Origin: Clytia hemisphaerica
Taxonomy: Eukaryota > Cnidaria > Hydrozoa > Leptothecata > Clytiidae
Length of the DNA: 64,000 nt
Assembly (NCBI GenBank): GCA_902728285.1
Contig: CACVBU010000600.1
Location: 69,671-133,670, forward strand
Direction of reading: 5' to 3'
In this document: piece after piece, positions 24,561-51,109 of the stretch
How the letters are laid out: the number at the start of each line of letters is the position of its first letter
Position numbering within the stretch: the first letter of the stretch is position 1
The notes under the pieces: generated by a model
Told to the model about the DNA's origin: nothing
What the model saw: the letters and a program-made list of their open reading frames with translations, nothing else
Databases searched by the model: none
Program-made: the position numbers and the translations under genes

Positions 24561-24904
24561 ATCAAAGTATCACTTGTTTTACTTTAAATGCCGTGTTTTA
24601 AAATTCCTTAGCTACATTATATGTACGGAAAAGGTTTTCTCCAGGTTTAAACTATGAGGGCGGTTCCGCCCGCTTATTTTTCTTTCGGCGTTGAGCCCTG
24701 GGGATACTTAAGAATAAAAGAGATTTTAAGATTATTGTTGAAAAGCATATTTTTTCGATAAATTTAGGCGATACTCAACAAAAAATAAGGTGGTTTTAGA
24801 CAAATCTTTGACAAAATTGGCGTTTCTTTCTGTTCTAATATATACAAATCACATCGAAAAAAGAATATATTTCCGCCTTTACTTTCACTTTGTTCACGTG
24901 TTAC

Positions 24905-25040
24905 GCGATTCCAATTGGATGAATACCGCCGCGCTGTAAGTCTTTAGCTTCGGGATTCTGATTGGATCATTTCCGCGTCACAGTTGAATTTTGATTGGTT
25001 GAAAGTTTCTGAGCGTGAATTCTGATTGGATTAATACCTG
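24905..25040. promoter_or_regulatory. Cluster of four ATTGG (inverted CCAAT) motifs
   Basis: ATTGGAT or ATTGGTT occurs at about 24914, 24961, 24994 and 25025, three of them preceded by CTGATTGG or TTGATTGG. CCAAT boxes of this kind bind NF-Y in animal promoters, but no gene start is recognisable nearby, and the cluster may equally be a small tandem repeat. Confidence 0.25.
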
Positions 25041-25434
25041 AAAAGTAAACAATAGTATGTAAGTATTTTGCTTATCAAAACCTAAAAAATTTTAGGGGGT
25101 TTTATTTACTTTGCATGACGATAATTAAAATTAAGCCTACAAAACACAGAGAAAAAAACCCAACATAGAACAGGTGTATTTTGTAATGTAGAATATGATA
25201 GCGTGAATCTTTTTGAAATTCTATGTCAGGATTTTTTCTCAATGCCCCGTAACTATGCCCGGGGTACCCGTTGCTAAGACCTTATGTTAAAAACGAAAGC
25301 GATTACGGCAAAAAGTAGTGATTCTCATAATACCTCAAATATTGATACTTGACTGTACTGTCTTTGTTCACTGATTTGATGAAACTTTTTATGGTCACCT
25401 CTTGTTTTGGGCCAAATTGAAAAGTCCCGTTTCT

Positions 25435-26716
25435 GTCACGGAAGGAAATCAGAGCCTTTTTTTGGTCTATTTTTGAAAAATGGTAAACTTAATGAATATA
25501 GTATTAGTCCTGAATTAAAGCCTTCATAGTACTACTACTTCCAAACCAAAATAAATTTCATAAAAGTTTTTCCTCGTTGAATAATTGAACTTTAAAGGTT
25601 CTGTCACGGAAGGAACGCAGCAAAGACATTAAAAAAGACAAAAGTATGCTGATTCAGATTCCTGTGAATTTAAAGAGAATTTTAAAACCAAAATACCACC
25701 AGAAGAAACTTATGTCTATCTGCTTGTCATTGAAAAAAGAACTGAGTCAAAAAAATTAATTTCAATGGCTACAGGCCTTTGCAACTGAGAAAGGTCAGTG
25801 TCACGGAAGGACACCATCACGGAAGGAAAAAATTCCTATTTTTCAAAATCAGCAATAGCGTAAGAAATATTGACTGAAACTAGTGAAGTGACACATCATA
25901 TCATGAATCATAGCCATTTTTACTATTCAGTTCATTTCAAAACCTTGGAACTGTATTTTTATTGTTCAACCATAATGGTGATAATAATTAGGAAATTTTA
26001 CAGGAAAGATTATATTTTTTAAGCAAAAAACGTAAAAACGCGACCTTGCAAGCCAGTGAGCTACTTCCAAAGGCTCTAATTAGCATATTTCCATGGTGCT
26101 GAAGCGATTTAGAGGATTTAGAACCAGCTAGGAACAGTAGTTTTGCCAGAAAACCGGTTTTTAGGCCTCCAGAGCCGCCTGGGCTTACGCTGTAAGCTTA
26201 CAGCGCTGTACTGGAGCCTTAGTTAAGCTTATTCTGAGCTCCATACAGGGTTGAACTGGTTCCCAATGGTTCTAAACCTCGTAGGACACTCTCCTGCAAC
26301 AAATTAGACCCATTGAAGTCCAAGATTTCTAAAAATAACAAGATATTTTTAATCCGTCACGGAAGGACAATAATTTCAGACCTTGTAAGTGAATATGAAG
26401 GAGGTTGCTTTGGAATGTAATTTCATTTTTTGTTAGGGGGTACCAATAGTTAGAACTTGCAATAATATCAAAAATAGTGTACTTGCACAAAACTGGTGAA
26501 AAAACTTTTTGTCTTGAAATTGTCACGGAAGGAATTCGATATTTGAAAAAAGTTTCTGCTTGCAGTACTTTTTTGTTGTTTGACTTATTTCAAAATGAAC
26601 AAACCTATTAAACTAACTAGGGTATGTACTTGTTTTAAAACAACATTTCATTTTTGATTAATCATTTATTTTTCAAAAGAAGGTCCATTATATTTCAACA
26701 CTTGTCCTTCCGTGAC
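25435..26716. repeat. Region with seven dispersed GTCACGGAAGGA motifs
   Basis: The 12-mer GTCACGGAAGGA (or TCACGGAAGGA) occurs at 25435, 25603, 25800, 25817, 26356 and 26522 on the + strand, and as its complement TCCTTCCGTGAC at 26705. Most gaps are close to 165-200 bases or a multiple of that. No clear terminal repeats were found, and no protein-coding signal. It resembles the motif-iterated elements elsewhere in the window. Confidence 0.7.
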
Positions 26717-27713
26717 AAACCTCACTAGTTGTGTTTCGATATAATCACCTGATTTAAATGGTTGATTTAAAAGTTGAAATTGGAAAATTTAAGGGTTATT
26801 TTTAAAAAAAATCACAGTTACTTATATTTTGTTTGTAAGATTTTTGATTTTGTGTTTTGGTTGACCACTTTTCAATTTGGCTCTTTTTGTAGATCTTCTT
26901 TGGTGACTTCTGCATATGGATATTTTTTTGTTTTTGTGTTGTTGAGCTGTGTTTCAGATCGTTTGTTGTTCCGTTCTTTGCTGATGTCTTTTTTATTCAT
27001 TAGCTCCTCTCAACATTCCTTTCTAGAGAGGTTTTTCTCTTGTTGAAACCTAATTTTAATCCATGATGTTCATCTTTATCTGCTTCTTTCGTTGTGATGT
27101 TACTGCGAGCTTTTTGTCTGCTTGTTTTAATCCACTCAAGTAAGAGTGGCGTTATTGTAACACAATTTCCACATTCGAAGCGCCAGCTTTTATATTGCAG
27201 ACAAAGCTAATATATGAATAAATAAATATATATGAACAAGTCAATCACATCTCCTACATTGTAAGATGTCGTTATCTGCTATGATGGTGTTTATTAAAAA
27301 ACAGTTATTGGGTGTGCAATATCCATAATTTTGTTGAATCCTTGTTAGAATTTTTGTTGATTTCTGCCATATTGTTGCATTTTCATGATCATGGCAGCAC
27401 AGAAAGAATTTGACGTCAAATGTATTTTTTGGGTTATTAAGTTGCACCTAAAAGTTCTGGTTAGTTATATGCCCAAACCCAGCCAATCATCAGGGAAAAA
27501 TCTTCTTGCAGGCAAGTTACCTACCTGTGGCAAGCATTTTCAACCCTCCGCATACTTTACAGACCAGCCCAAAATTGCCCTAGGATACTGTATAGTGATT
27601 GGAAAGTTCTATTGACTACAAATTTTAATAAGTGTTACGTATACAAGATAATACAAGCTTGCAGCCATATTAGCAAAATGGATGAAAGTGAGCATTCCAG
27701 GTAAAAACAGAAC

Positions 27714-28140
27714 GGGTCTGTAAAATACTAACCAATCACGTGACTAAATTGAAATTTTGCACACTGTCTTAGATGGTCAATATCTATCACTGGTGAAAAT
27801 TTCAAGTTAAAAGCTCTAGTAGTTCCTGAGTTTTGGCAGGTGGTCACATGCATTTTACAGGTCTGCAAAATACCAAATACTAATGGGAAAATTTTTTTAC
27901 TGTTACTAGTCTCTTTGATTTGACAAATCAGCCTCCAGGAACTAATTTCTGTCAAATCAAATGAGTTAATCAGTCAATTACATGATTGTGGTCAAGTTTA
28001 CATTCTGGTCTGTAAAATACCAACGAGACAGAGGTGACCCAACCAAAATTTTGCAAATCATCTTCAATCATCCATATCTACCACTGGTCAAAATTTCAAG
28101 GTCATAGCACTTCTTGAGATTTTAAGGGGGACCTCGAGGC
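27714..28140 (+). repeat. Degenerate tandem duplication, period about 295 bp
   Basis: Two units starting GGTCTGTAAAATAC (27715 and 28010) share AAATTTTGCA, ATATCTAYCACTGGT and AAAATTTCAAG. A related GTCTGCAAAATACC lies at 27862. No coding potential is seen. Confidence 0.6.
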
Positions 28141-29465
28141 CACGCCCAAGATGCTTCCCCTATTAAAAAAATAGGAAGATGCTCCAAGGGTTAAAGAAGC
28201 TCCCAAGGTTAAAGAAACAGGGAAAAATTCATAAAACTAGACTGTAAATAAAGTTAAGGGCTTAGAGCTCCCAGGCTGAAATTCACCCAGCCGCAAAAAA
28301 ATATTTTTTTTTAATATCGGGAAATTCAAATTCAAAGCCCAAACTGTAGTGGTGTCAATCATTGACCTTCACCCTATGAGTGAGTTGAGCTAATTCTGAG
28401 TCAACAAGTATAAAATTTACTATGCTCTGGCAGCTCTGTGTATCGCAAATACAAGTTAGCAGAGTCAAGTAAGTGCAGTGATTTCCCCACCCCAGCAAAG
28501 CTAATAATTCCTTTGAAAGAGCATAGTTTGCACTCAGAACAACTTTGCATCAGGAAGTATCTCTTCATTAAAGTGAGCGAAGAGGCATATATCAATGAAC
28601 AACTGCAACTGACTTCTTTTAGCTTCAAATTTCTTGCATCAATGCATCGAAGCATGTAATGATACCTTTAGACCGTGCAATACCTGATGTAATATTACAG
28701 TCTTGAATAACATCAACAACTTTTGTAGGTAAAAAAGGTTAACTGGTACATATTAATTCAAATCAATGGTCAGTCAGGCTAGGAGAAAAAGCTAAATCAG
28801 ATTTGTCTCACGTCACATTTTACAAAAGATTTTAAAAATTGAAATGTGGTTTAGTTGGGTCTTGTTGGATAGTATAATAACTTAAAAGCCCACATATAGG
28901 ACATAATATATTTTTTTCAATTATTTTAAAGTAAAGAAAGTATGAATAAGCTAAGCATGAACCAGGGTTGGCTGGGTTGGCTATGAATAATGTGAACAGA
29001 CTAGAACAAGGAATGCAGCAGATTATATTTTGTAATACTGTAGTGCATGCTTTCAACATATATTTTGTTATTACTATTGGTAAACAATAGACCATAAACC
29101 ATTTTTGAATATTATTATTATGAAACACTTGAGAGGAATGTTCCTTGTTTACCGAAATAACACTCCAAAATACGCGTGATTTGAATAAACTTATGTAACC
29201 AAAATGTGTGCAGTAAAAGTTAGAAATGTGACAACATCATTTCAGTTATTTAATTTATGGTTCATTATGGTTCAGTATCATTTTTTGAAGTGTAGGTTTT
29301 GGATTTTGAAAAAGACTTGTATGATTAAATTTGTTTCAGATCTTACATAAAAGTCTTATGTTTGATACGATCAGTTTGCTTCATTCCTTCTTGATACTGC
29401 TTGACTATTATAAATAATGTTTTAAAGTGTTTTAGGTTATCTTTTTCTTTTATTTATCACAGTTG
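28141..29465. other. Upstream of NRAMP, no gene seen
   Basis: No exon is recognisable here. The acceptor TTTATTTATCACAG ends at 29462, three bases before the NRAMP ATG, so a 5' non-coding exon probably lies somewhere upstream, but I cannot place it or a promoter. Confidence 0.4.
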
Positions 29466-43292
<13,827 letters not shown>

Positions 43293-43428
43293 GTTACCCG
43301 ATAGACTCTTCGTGCCGTGTATACAAATGGTTGTTGTGTGTGACGTGTGAATCACCATGTACTTTCACGATGAAAATTCTGAAACTTTATACCAAGTCAA
43401 ATGATATATGCATATTCTCACCATACAC
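43293..43428 (+). other. Start of NRAMP 3' UTR
   Basis: This is the sequence after the NRAMP stop. I looked for an iron-responsive element (CAGTGN loop), as found in some vertebrate SLC11A2 3' UTRs, and found none here. No clear polyadenylation signal precedes the mariner-like element at 43429. Confidence 0.4.
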
Positions 43429-43680
43429 GGCGTGTCCCAAAAAAAGGCGGGTGAATCTTTAAATTATATAAAGTAAAATCCTCAAGATTCAGCATCTTAA
43501 CTAGGCTTAAAATAATTCTGAAATAAGATTAAAATTCTCTGTCCAGTCGATAGATATTCAATTCCTAAGATGATTGTCTAGGTTTTTGAGATGAAATATT
43601 AAGTAATACAAGTCAAAAAATTTCGCATCAATTATGAGGATTTTGCCTTATTAAAGTTTTCTTTTTTAGGGACATAGACA
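43429..43680. mobile_element. Mariner-like MITE
   Basis: It begins ACACGGCGTGTCCCAAAAAA and ends near TTCTTTTTTAGGGACATAGA, imperfect inverted ends of the mariner type. Its right part matches 39540-39663. It lies about 140 bases after the NRAMP stop codon and may be transcribed in its 3' UTR. Confidence 0.6.
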
Positions 43681-44066
43681 TATAAGACGGGTTGCTTGAA
43701 GTGACTCAGGTTTATTGTGCATACATGTTTTTTATAAGCATTACGCTGAAGCTTATCCAGGTTCTAATCTTGGAAAAACTTAAGTCTTGCCTATACGCTG
43801 AGCCTCAGTTTATAAAATTTGAAGAAAAATGCATAATGTGTAGATTGCACTATAACATAACATGGCATAAGCATATTTGAGGCTCGAAGAATTTTGTTTG
43901 CCAAGCATAATGAGGCTCATAAAAAGTTACACTGTGCTTATAAAAAAACCTATATTTTATTTCGCACAACTACTATTTATCATATTGAAATAGCATAAAC
44001 GCATACATGAGCTGCACAAAGTTTCCAATCAAAGAACTGCATCCAATCGAGGTTTGAATAGGTTGA

Positions 44067-44612
44067 TTAAAGGGGAACTCAACAAATTTGTCATTTTCAT
44101 TTTTTCCTGATTTTTGGTAATATTAAGTATAAAAATGAGAAAGAAAGCATATAAGTCCGATCTCTCGAATAAAAATCATGAAAAATCTCTTCTGAACAAA
44201 TTCAGTTATGACTACAGTATTCTTTCAAAATTCTGTTTTAAATAAGAAATAGATACATAGAAAATTATTCCTGGTAAATTGTGGGTGATTTAGCTGAATA
44301 ACAATAAAAAATCCAACAAGAAACACAAAAATTTAGTCACAAACCCTCTACTCAAAGGGCTGCCTTCACTGATTTCTAGCCTGAAAATGTAAGCATCTTC
44401 AGCTTTCTGAATACAGCTACTTCATAAAACAGCTGAAAGTGCGTCTTTTTTATTTTCATTTTAGTAGAGGGGAGCCTCTTTTTAAAAGCTCATCAAACAA
44501 ATTTTTAGAGTGAAAGGAGAGTTGCAACCTTGAAATTTTGAAATTTATCGTTGAAACTAACCATTTCAGGATAGAAACGAAAAAATCCTAAATTTGTTGA
44601 GTTCTCCTTTAA
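44067..44612. mobile_element. TTAA-flanked MITE, 22-bp inverted ends
   Basis: Left end TTAA then AGGGGAACTCAACAAATTT; right end AAATTTGTTGAGTTCTCCT then TTAA, one mismatch. Target choice TTAA fits piggyBac or Kolobok transposases. The interior of about 500 bp is non-coding. Confidence 0.85.
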
Positions 44613-46700
44613 GTTTTCTCGTTTCCCCAGGAGAGATCTGCTGTCTACCCATTGTTATCTTTAAATCGCTCTGCGCACTACTCGTTTTTTTATTGATTAA
44701 CACGTGTTTTGAGAACAAAAAAAACCTTGCATTTTATAGTCCAGAAGCTGGAGCTGGAGCTCAACTACTTTTTGCCTTTAGTAATAATTATCTTCATATC
44801 AAGGATTTAAAAAAGGCATTTAAAATGTATCACTTGACACGAGATGGCCTATAAAAATTTTGAAAGTTAATGCTTCTTCCAACTTTTTTTTCAATTTACA
44901 ACTTTTAATTGGTAGCAAAAGGGTAACCTAGGGATGTTTTTAATCCACCTATTCTAATATGTTGATCAAATCATAATAAAGTACAGTACATGAGTCTCTT
45001 TTCATATATATTTTCTTTCATTTCTTAGTTTTACATACTTTTCATAATATATACAACTTTTCGTAATTTTCCAAGACAAACTCCCTAAGATTGAGAACAC
45101 TATAGTTGTATTAGTAAAATTTCATACCTAATTTATAATTTTTCATTGTATTTTTATTTCGCTTTAATATTATCGATTAGAAGGGATTCTGAAATACTGT
45201 AAAGCTTATCTTCAGTATGCAAAAGTACAGACTTAATGACTTTCTCAGCTCGAAAATATAATATAGCCAAATCGAACCTATCATCATTTTTTTCCAATTT
45301 TAGAATTTTAGATGTGTATTTTTTAATTTTGTTAAAAGAAGTAATTTTTTTAAAAATCGAAAGAAAGAATTTTGAATCAAGTTAAAGTTTTACAGCTATC
45401 AATTTATGTTCAATCTTGAAGAAAAAAATGCGTATTTTGATAAAAAAAGAAGGACTAAAAACTGTTATCCTGGATACTCTCTAACCGTATTTCATGAATT
45501 GTTCATTTGATAAAATTTGCAAGCTCATTGAACGATCGATTGAAACTTTGAAAAGTGAAAGTAACTCCCTTTTTCAAAAAATCTTCACTTTGAATACCAT
45601 CTCTAAATAATTTAAAACTCTTTTATTAGCTGATAAAAATCACTAAGGTGAAAAGTTTGTAATTGAAACAAAAATACAATAAAAGGGGAGAGAGAACATA
45701 GATCTATTCCTCGTTTGTTATTTTCTCACATTTTTAGACTGAAGACTTCAAATAAATGTGCAGATGGCATTGTGTTAAAAGGATAGAATTGCATCCTATT
45801 TCATTGCTCGTTGTTGGATTTTTCACAAAATATGACCCAACGTGGTAACGAGGGAAAATATTATAGTATAGGAGAGAAATATATTCAACAACGACAGCCT
45901 TTGACAGGAGGAAGGCATCAGAGTTTGGCAATGGTCAACGATGCACATGGTACGGTTTTTCTTTGACCAATTCGTAAATAATAAGGAATTTAAAATGTTT
46001 AAACAAAATTACACTCTGTTACTGAACCTGAGCTTAAAGATGAAGGAGTTCGTGTTATTATTTACTGTATTTAGGTATCCGCGTTTTGCGTTATGTTTTT
46101 CATGAGTCTTTTTTTATCACAGTCTATTAGAAGGAAACCTATAAGTTTTCAATTGAATCTCTTTAGACCAGGGGTAAACATTGAATATGAATTTCAAAAC
46201 ATCTGCTATCAATTCTCTTCTTGTAGTCTGTATACAGACCCCCCCCCCCCGATATCTACGGCTAATTTCAAAATTCATTGCCGAAACGATAAGCGTGAGA
46301 TACACTTTGAGAAAGAAAGTACCAGGATTTTGCGTGTGATATAACGCCCTTACATCATCACACCCTTGAAAATAGGGCGCCCTAAGCGCGTACCATGGAT
46401 ATTTTATCTTGTTTATTTTGATTATCTCGCCAACTCAGTTATTCTACAATATAAATCATTTTGGTAATATTGAATAAGCGAGTCCAAAAGTATAATGGCA
46501 GCCGACTGGAGCGCAAATCAGAAACTTTTCATGCAACAAAACTGGCAACAAAACTTCGAGAGACTGTCCAATTCAAAATATTAAATTTTATATACTGTAT
46601 ACATTCTACTTGAATTCAATCAAGATGGACAGAGTAGGCTTCAAAATCGCGAAGATGAAAAGTAAGTATTTTAAATCATCGTCCACATGGATTTGTCTTC
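44613..46700. other. Intergenic, no gene seen
   Basis: AT-rich, no recognised exon on either strand. A run of 12 C occurs at about 46229-46240. Confidence 0.4.
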
Positions 46701-46705
46701 TCATG

Positions 46706-48575
46706 GGCCTTTCCAGAATTTGTCTGTAACAAAGGTAGCCATTCCAGGGTCAAATTGACAGTGTAGACCTAAAGCTCTAAAACAGCATCTAATAACATGA
46801 AAACCAGAATATGATTCTTCAATGGGAATCAAAACTTTAAAGTGCACTTACAAACATCAATTTGTCAGATCTAACAAAGTTAATAACCGCACTGTCATCA
46901 TTGACAATAAAACAAACGATTTTCTGTCAAGAGCCTTGTAAACATTCCAACAACTTCCATCAAAATGATCTATCACAGCTCAGTCTACTATTTTTAGCGC
47001 GGTCCGAGGATTGAGCTGAGAACGCTCCGCGAACTCCTCCGCGGGTGAAAAACTACAATCTGTAAATCATTTTCTCAAGCCAAGAGCACACGAAGCGATT
47101 CTAGCTTTACGATAGTGCCGCGGGTCATCAACGGATAGTAATCAGTTATCATTATCCCTTTATTTTCATTCCTAGAACTTTTGCAAAAAAAAGGAAAAAT
47201 AGAAAAGTTGTATTTTTTACCTACTGCTCTATTCACATACTGAATTTGAAAGATCTCCTATGTGGCAGTTTTTTGCAAACTTCAAAAGACTGATTTTTGT
47301 CCCGCTTTAGCGGCACTTTGGCTTAAGTGCTTGAGTGCAGCATAGGGTACAAAGTCCAAACATGCGTTTCCCGTAATTTTTGTGTGAAGAGTTAGGTCTA
47401 CACTGATTGAAACTATTCTGATGGCAATCAAACCTAGTTCATCTTTTAGAGCTTCCAAAAAGAAAAAAAAAGAGGGGTCATACACCTCCTAATGATAAGC
47501 GGTTCCAGAGATATTGAGATTTTGGTTCCGCTAAAATAGCACCTTTTTAGACATTTGAGGTTGACAATTTAGCCCAGAAATGGCATAACCTGCGGCACCA
47601 AAATATGCTGCAAAAATTGAAAATTCAAGCTTTTGTATTGAGTCAAGATATTCCAGATATCTTCATTTTGACTGCAGACTTTCATCAAATTCTTTTTGTA
47701 ACGGCTTGCTAACACTTAAGGAAGAAATGAAAAGACATTTTTTTGAAAAAGAAGACATTGCATTGCAAAAAACAATAAAAAAAATAAAGCGGAAGTTAAA
47801 ATTGCTGAACCTACCTATCTTTGTAATCAAACTGCTGTGGAGGAAAAATTCCCCATGGCATATAAATAACTGTTTTAGGCTAAAAAAGGGTCAAATTTTT
47901 CAGTGATACCAGTCTCTATAATTCTAGTCCTCATCATTTTCATGCTGAAAATGCTTGCCAAAGTATGAAAAGTCAAAAATAATAACTTTAATGAAAGAAT
48001 TGATTTCAGAGAGTAGCATTATTGGCTTTCTCAGATATTTTCTGATAAATATGGAAAGTTTCACTGTCTGAACATTTTTTCCTCCGCAGCGCTTTGAAAT
48101 CAAAGATGAGTTGTGAATTTTTAGATAAAAGTGTAGAATATTACACCTGCATTTTATATATGGTTGGAAAGCTAAAAGAAAGCTCTAAATTACTCAAAAA
48201 GAATTAATTTTATAGCTCAACTACACAAAGAACAATTGCTTGTCAAAATTGGACCTAAAATTGAAGACTTTCATAAGCGTCAAATAAAAAACAAGCAAAC
48301 CCGGAATGGCTAACAAAGGCAGGGGGCGGACGACACAGGATTTCCAAGGGCAAAAGTTTTCACCGAAATTCAAAATTTCTGAGGCGAGAGAAGAAAATGT
48401 ATGAATTTCCAAGGCAATTGAATTAAAAAAGGCAAAAAACAGTGGAATTTCTGATCCATTTTGCAAAAGTACATGGATTTTTATTGGAATTTCCGACCAC
48501 CACTGCTTGGAAAAGAAAAAATTAAAAAATGCACGTCGTCCGACGGGGGTAACAAAAATTTTCTGGAATGGCCCA
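46706..48575. mobile_element. Composite element interrupted by MITE family B
   Basis: The left end GGGCCTTTCCAGAATTTGTC and right end CAAAAATTTTCTGGAATGGC are inverted relatives. Further inside, AAAGGTAGCCATTCCAGGGT (46732) faces ACCCGGAATGGCTAACAAAG (48299). The family B MITE at 46759-47405 is inserted within it. A smaller element with similar TGGGCTTTTC ends is at 59856-60083. Boundaries are approximate. Confidence 0.5.
46759..47405. mobile_element. MITE family B, copy 2 (5-bp TSD)
   Basis: 647 bp, ends CAGTGTAGACCTAA and TTAGGTCTACACTG (perfect inverted 14-mers), flanked by ATTGA on both sides (46754-46758, 47406-47410). The body matches 12698-13350 almost throughout and in the same orientation. 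Confidence 0.88.
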
Positions 48576-49027
48576 ATGCAGCAATGAGCAAAATCTACTT
48601 GTCGCAAGTTTACAAGAGTTAGAGCTATAATTGAAACTTTTATAAAAAGTACTTTTATCTGCTGTGTGCCTGTTCATTGTTGTATGTTGGATTAAAAATT
48701 TCCAGTACAAGAAAGATTTCATGAGATTTTTCAAAAGGGGCATAATGTGTGAGAATTTTTACCGTCAACTGCTCTAACTCTAACTTGGCAGTCTAAACTT
48801 TAAACTCCTATATCAGGATTAGAAAGGTCGTGGCTTCTTCATAAATAGCGACTCCAGAAGTAATGCAATTTTCGTTGACGTTTCATTTTTCCGTGAACTT
48901 TGAACCCTTCAAACTTTTTTTCTATGTATGCTAAAGCGTTCCAGTTTTTACTAAATGAAAGCCCGTGATCTTAGCTTTCCAGCGTTATAACGGGAGAAAA
49001 AAAATTGCAACTATCGATGAACAAATA

Positions 49028-49217
49028 CCGAGTTTATGTATTTGCACTTTTGAGGACGGTAGAGTGACTGAAGCGATTTGGAAAATCCCACAATTCCGCC
49101 CTGCAAAATCAAGGACGGTAAAAGTGCTGATTTACCATCGTCCTCAGCTGGTCAGGATCTAGTCAAATTAGAACCTTACCGTCTCCATTGCTGAAAAACA
49201 CACATACATAAACTCGG
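49028..49217. mobile_element. MITE family C, copy 1 (TA target, CCGAGTTTATGTAT ends)
   Basis: 190 bp bordered by TA (49026-49027 and 49218-49219); ends CCGAGTTTATGTAT and ATACATAAACTCGG are perfect inverted repeats. The interior repeats GACGGTA, GACGATGG and TTACCRTC phrases. A second copy is at 54233-54460. Confidence 0.82.
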
Positions 49218-49954
49218 TAATGTGTCTGGAAACGGAGGAAAATGTATTTGAAGGCTGAAACTTTGTATGGTTATCAGAAAAAGGGTGAGGAATTCAAAAA
49301 TCACATTCGCTAATTTTAGTTCTTTCATTTTCAGGCAGTTTTTTTCACTTTTTTGCTTCTTTTGCATGGGAATGTCCCAAAAAAAAGTTTTTATTTCTGC
49401 CGAAATGGATTTTCTTTTCATTTGGGGTTTCTCCTTTCAGAAATACTTATTCTTTACTCATAAGTTTTTGTTCCTCTATTTACAGAGGCCCCTTGAAAAT
49501 GGGTCCTACCACCTTTTTTGACTCATTTCAACCTTTTCCAAGCTACTTTTCATCAAAAACAAAAATAAAACAATGCAATCAATGTCTTCTTTTTCAAAAA
49601 AGTATATATCTTTTACAAATATTTTTATATAATAATATTCTAACAAAGAATCAAAGAATTCTCCCTCCAAATTTCAGGTCTCTAGCTACACTAGAAAAAG
49701 AGATATATATGCAAAATTGAAGAAGCATGACTGGAAAATTTCTTTTTTTTCTTTTTTGACACATTTTTCGAATTTTTCCAAGCTATTTTACTAACCTTTT
49801 TTTTGACATTTTTAGTCAAATTTTTGACACTAAAATTTGAATATCTTTACAACCACTTATCCTCTGGAGGCCTATGACCCCTCATTTTCTTTCTTTTTCA
49901 AAGCTCTACAAGATAGGATAGATTTTGAAAAAAAAATTAAAATTTGAAAAATCT

Positions 49955-50175
49955 TCTGGAGTTGCTATCATAAAGAAGAAAGACAGATCTGGACTTATTT
50001 CGTACTTTCCAGTCTCTTGTTGGTAGTTTTTCTGACTTTCTGGTTCTTTGTGATTTTCTATGTTTTCTAGCTGACTGAATGACTTACCGTCAGATCGCCA
50101 CCGGTGGGATTCGAACCCACTAAATGCAAAGTTCCGATGTTTTGAAACCCATTGCTTTATCCACTGCGCCATGGA
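49955..50175 (-). repeat. tRNA-derived SINE, minus strand
   Basis: On the minus strand a tRNA-like head (50175 down to 50096) has A-box sequence TGGCGCAGTGGATAAAGCA and B-box sequence GGGTTCGAATCCC. The anticodon loop TTTCAAA would read TCA. A body with CAGTCAGC and AGTCAGAAAAACT follows to about 49955. An internal split from a canonical tRNA (extended variable region) and the attached body favour a SINE over a working gene. A related element is at 62480-62686. Confidence 0.65.
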
Positions 50176-51109
50176 TTCATGCCAGAAAAGTGTTTCTGAC
50201 GGCTATTTATATTGTACAAACTGCAGAGCAGACTGTATTAAGAGAAAATCACAAAAGAGTGCTTGTTTTGTTTCGAGCTCCAACCCTAACCCCAACTGAT
50301 AATAACCCAATTCCTAGCCAATCTGATACATAACCACACCCAAACCACACCCACACCCAACCCTACCAGGTCGCCTGCAGGTCCTGATCCGCATGCCGGA
50401 TCCGAAAAATAGATACATGTCTTTCTTCTTTATGAAGAAGCCTTCACCGATTAGAAACTAGGCTAGTCTTACCTCTTTTATCTTTCCCTTTACAACAATA
50501 CAATGCTGACAAGTTGACACAACACATTGACAAATAATCTCTGTGAAAGAAGTTTATATCAAAATCTGCAACAAAAACGAAAGTGGTCATCTCTACTTGA
50601 TTGCTTCCCGGAGCTCCTTCGCAGCTCTGTTTATCAAATTTCCACCAATGAGATTGCCGCATTTCACGTGGCCCTTCTTTTTGGCACCCGTGGGCTCTCA
50701 GTGCCCTGCACTACAGACGGCAGTAAAATCCCACCCTTCATATATTTGTTTCAATCCGTGATCCTAAGGCTTAGGTTTTTTCTCATCTTCAATTTACTGA
50801 AGAAAGCGGGAATTTGATGTGAGAGTTAGATTGTCAACTAAGTGGTGCAGTAAAAAATCATTAAATAAAAGAAGAACTTAAAATCTTAAATATTTTAATT
50901 TTGAAGAATTGGTGCAAAAAAGTGAAACATGGAAAAGTTTCATTTTTTATTGGTTCAATCGAAATAGGGGATTTGGAAAACTTCTTATGTTTGTTTTTTT
51001 GCACAAACCCCTGTAACTCAGTGTAACTATGGGCGAGCACTCTGTTGCTAAGTTGTTGGCTTGAAATCGAAAGTGAAACCACTGAAAATGATAGTAAAAT
51101 TGGCCCCCA

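Noticed and set aside
28401-28659. Overlapping open frames of 84 and 73 codons on opposite strands
   Set aside because: No recognisable domain or splice context; consistent with chance frames.
43293-43430. Iron-responsive element in the NRAMP 3' UTR
   Set aside because: No CAGTGN loop sequence is present in this stretch.
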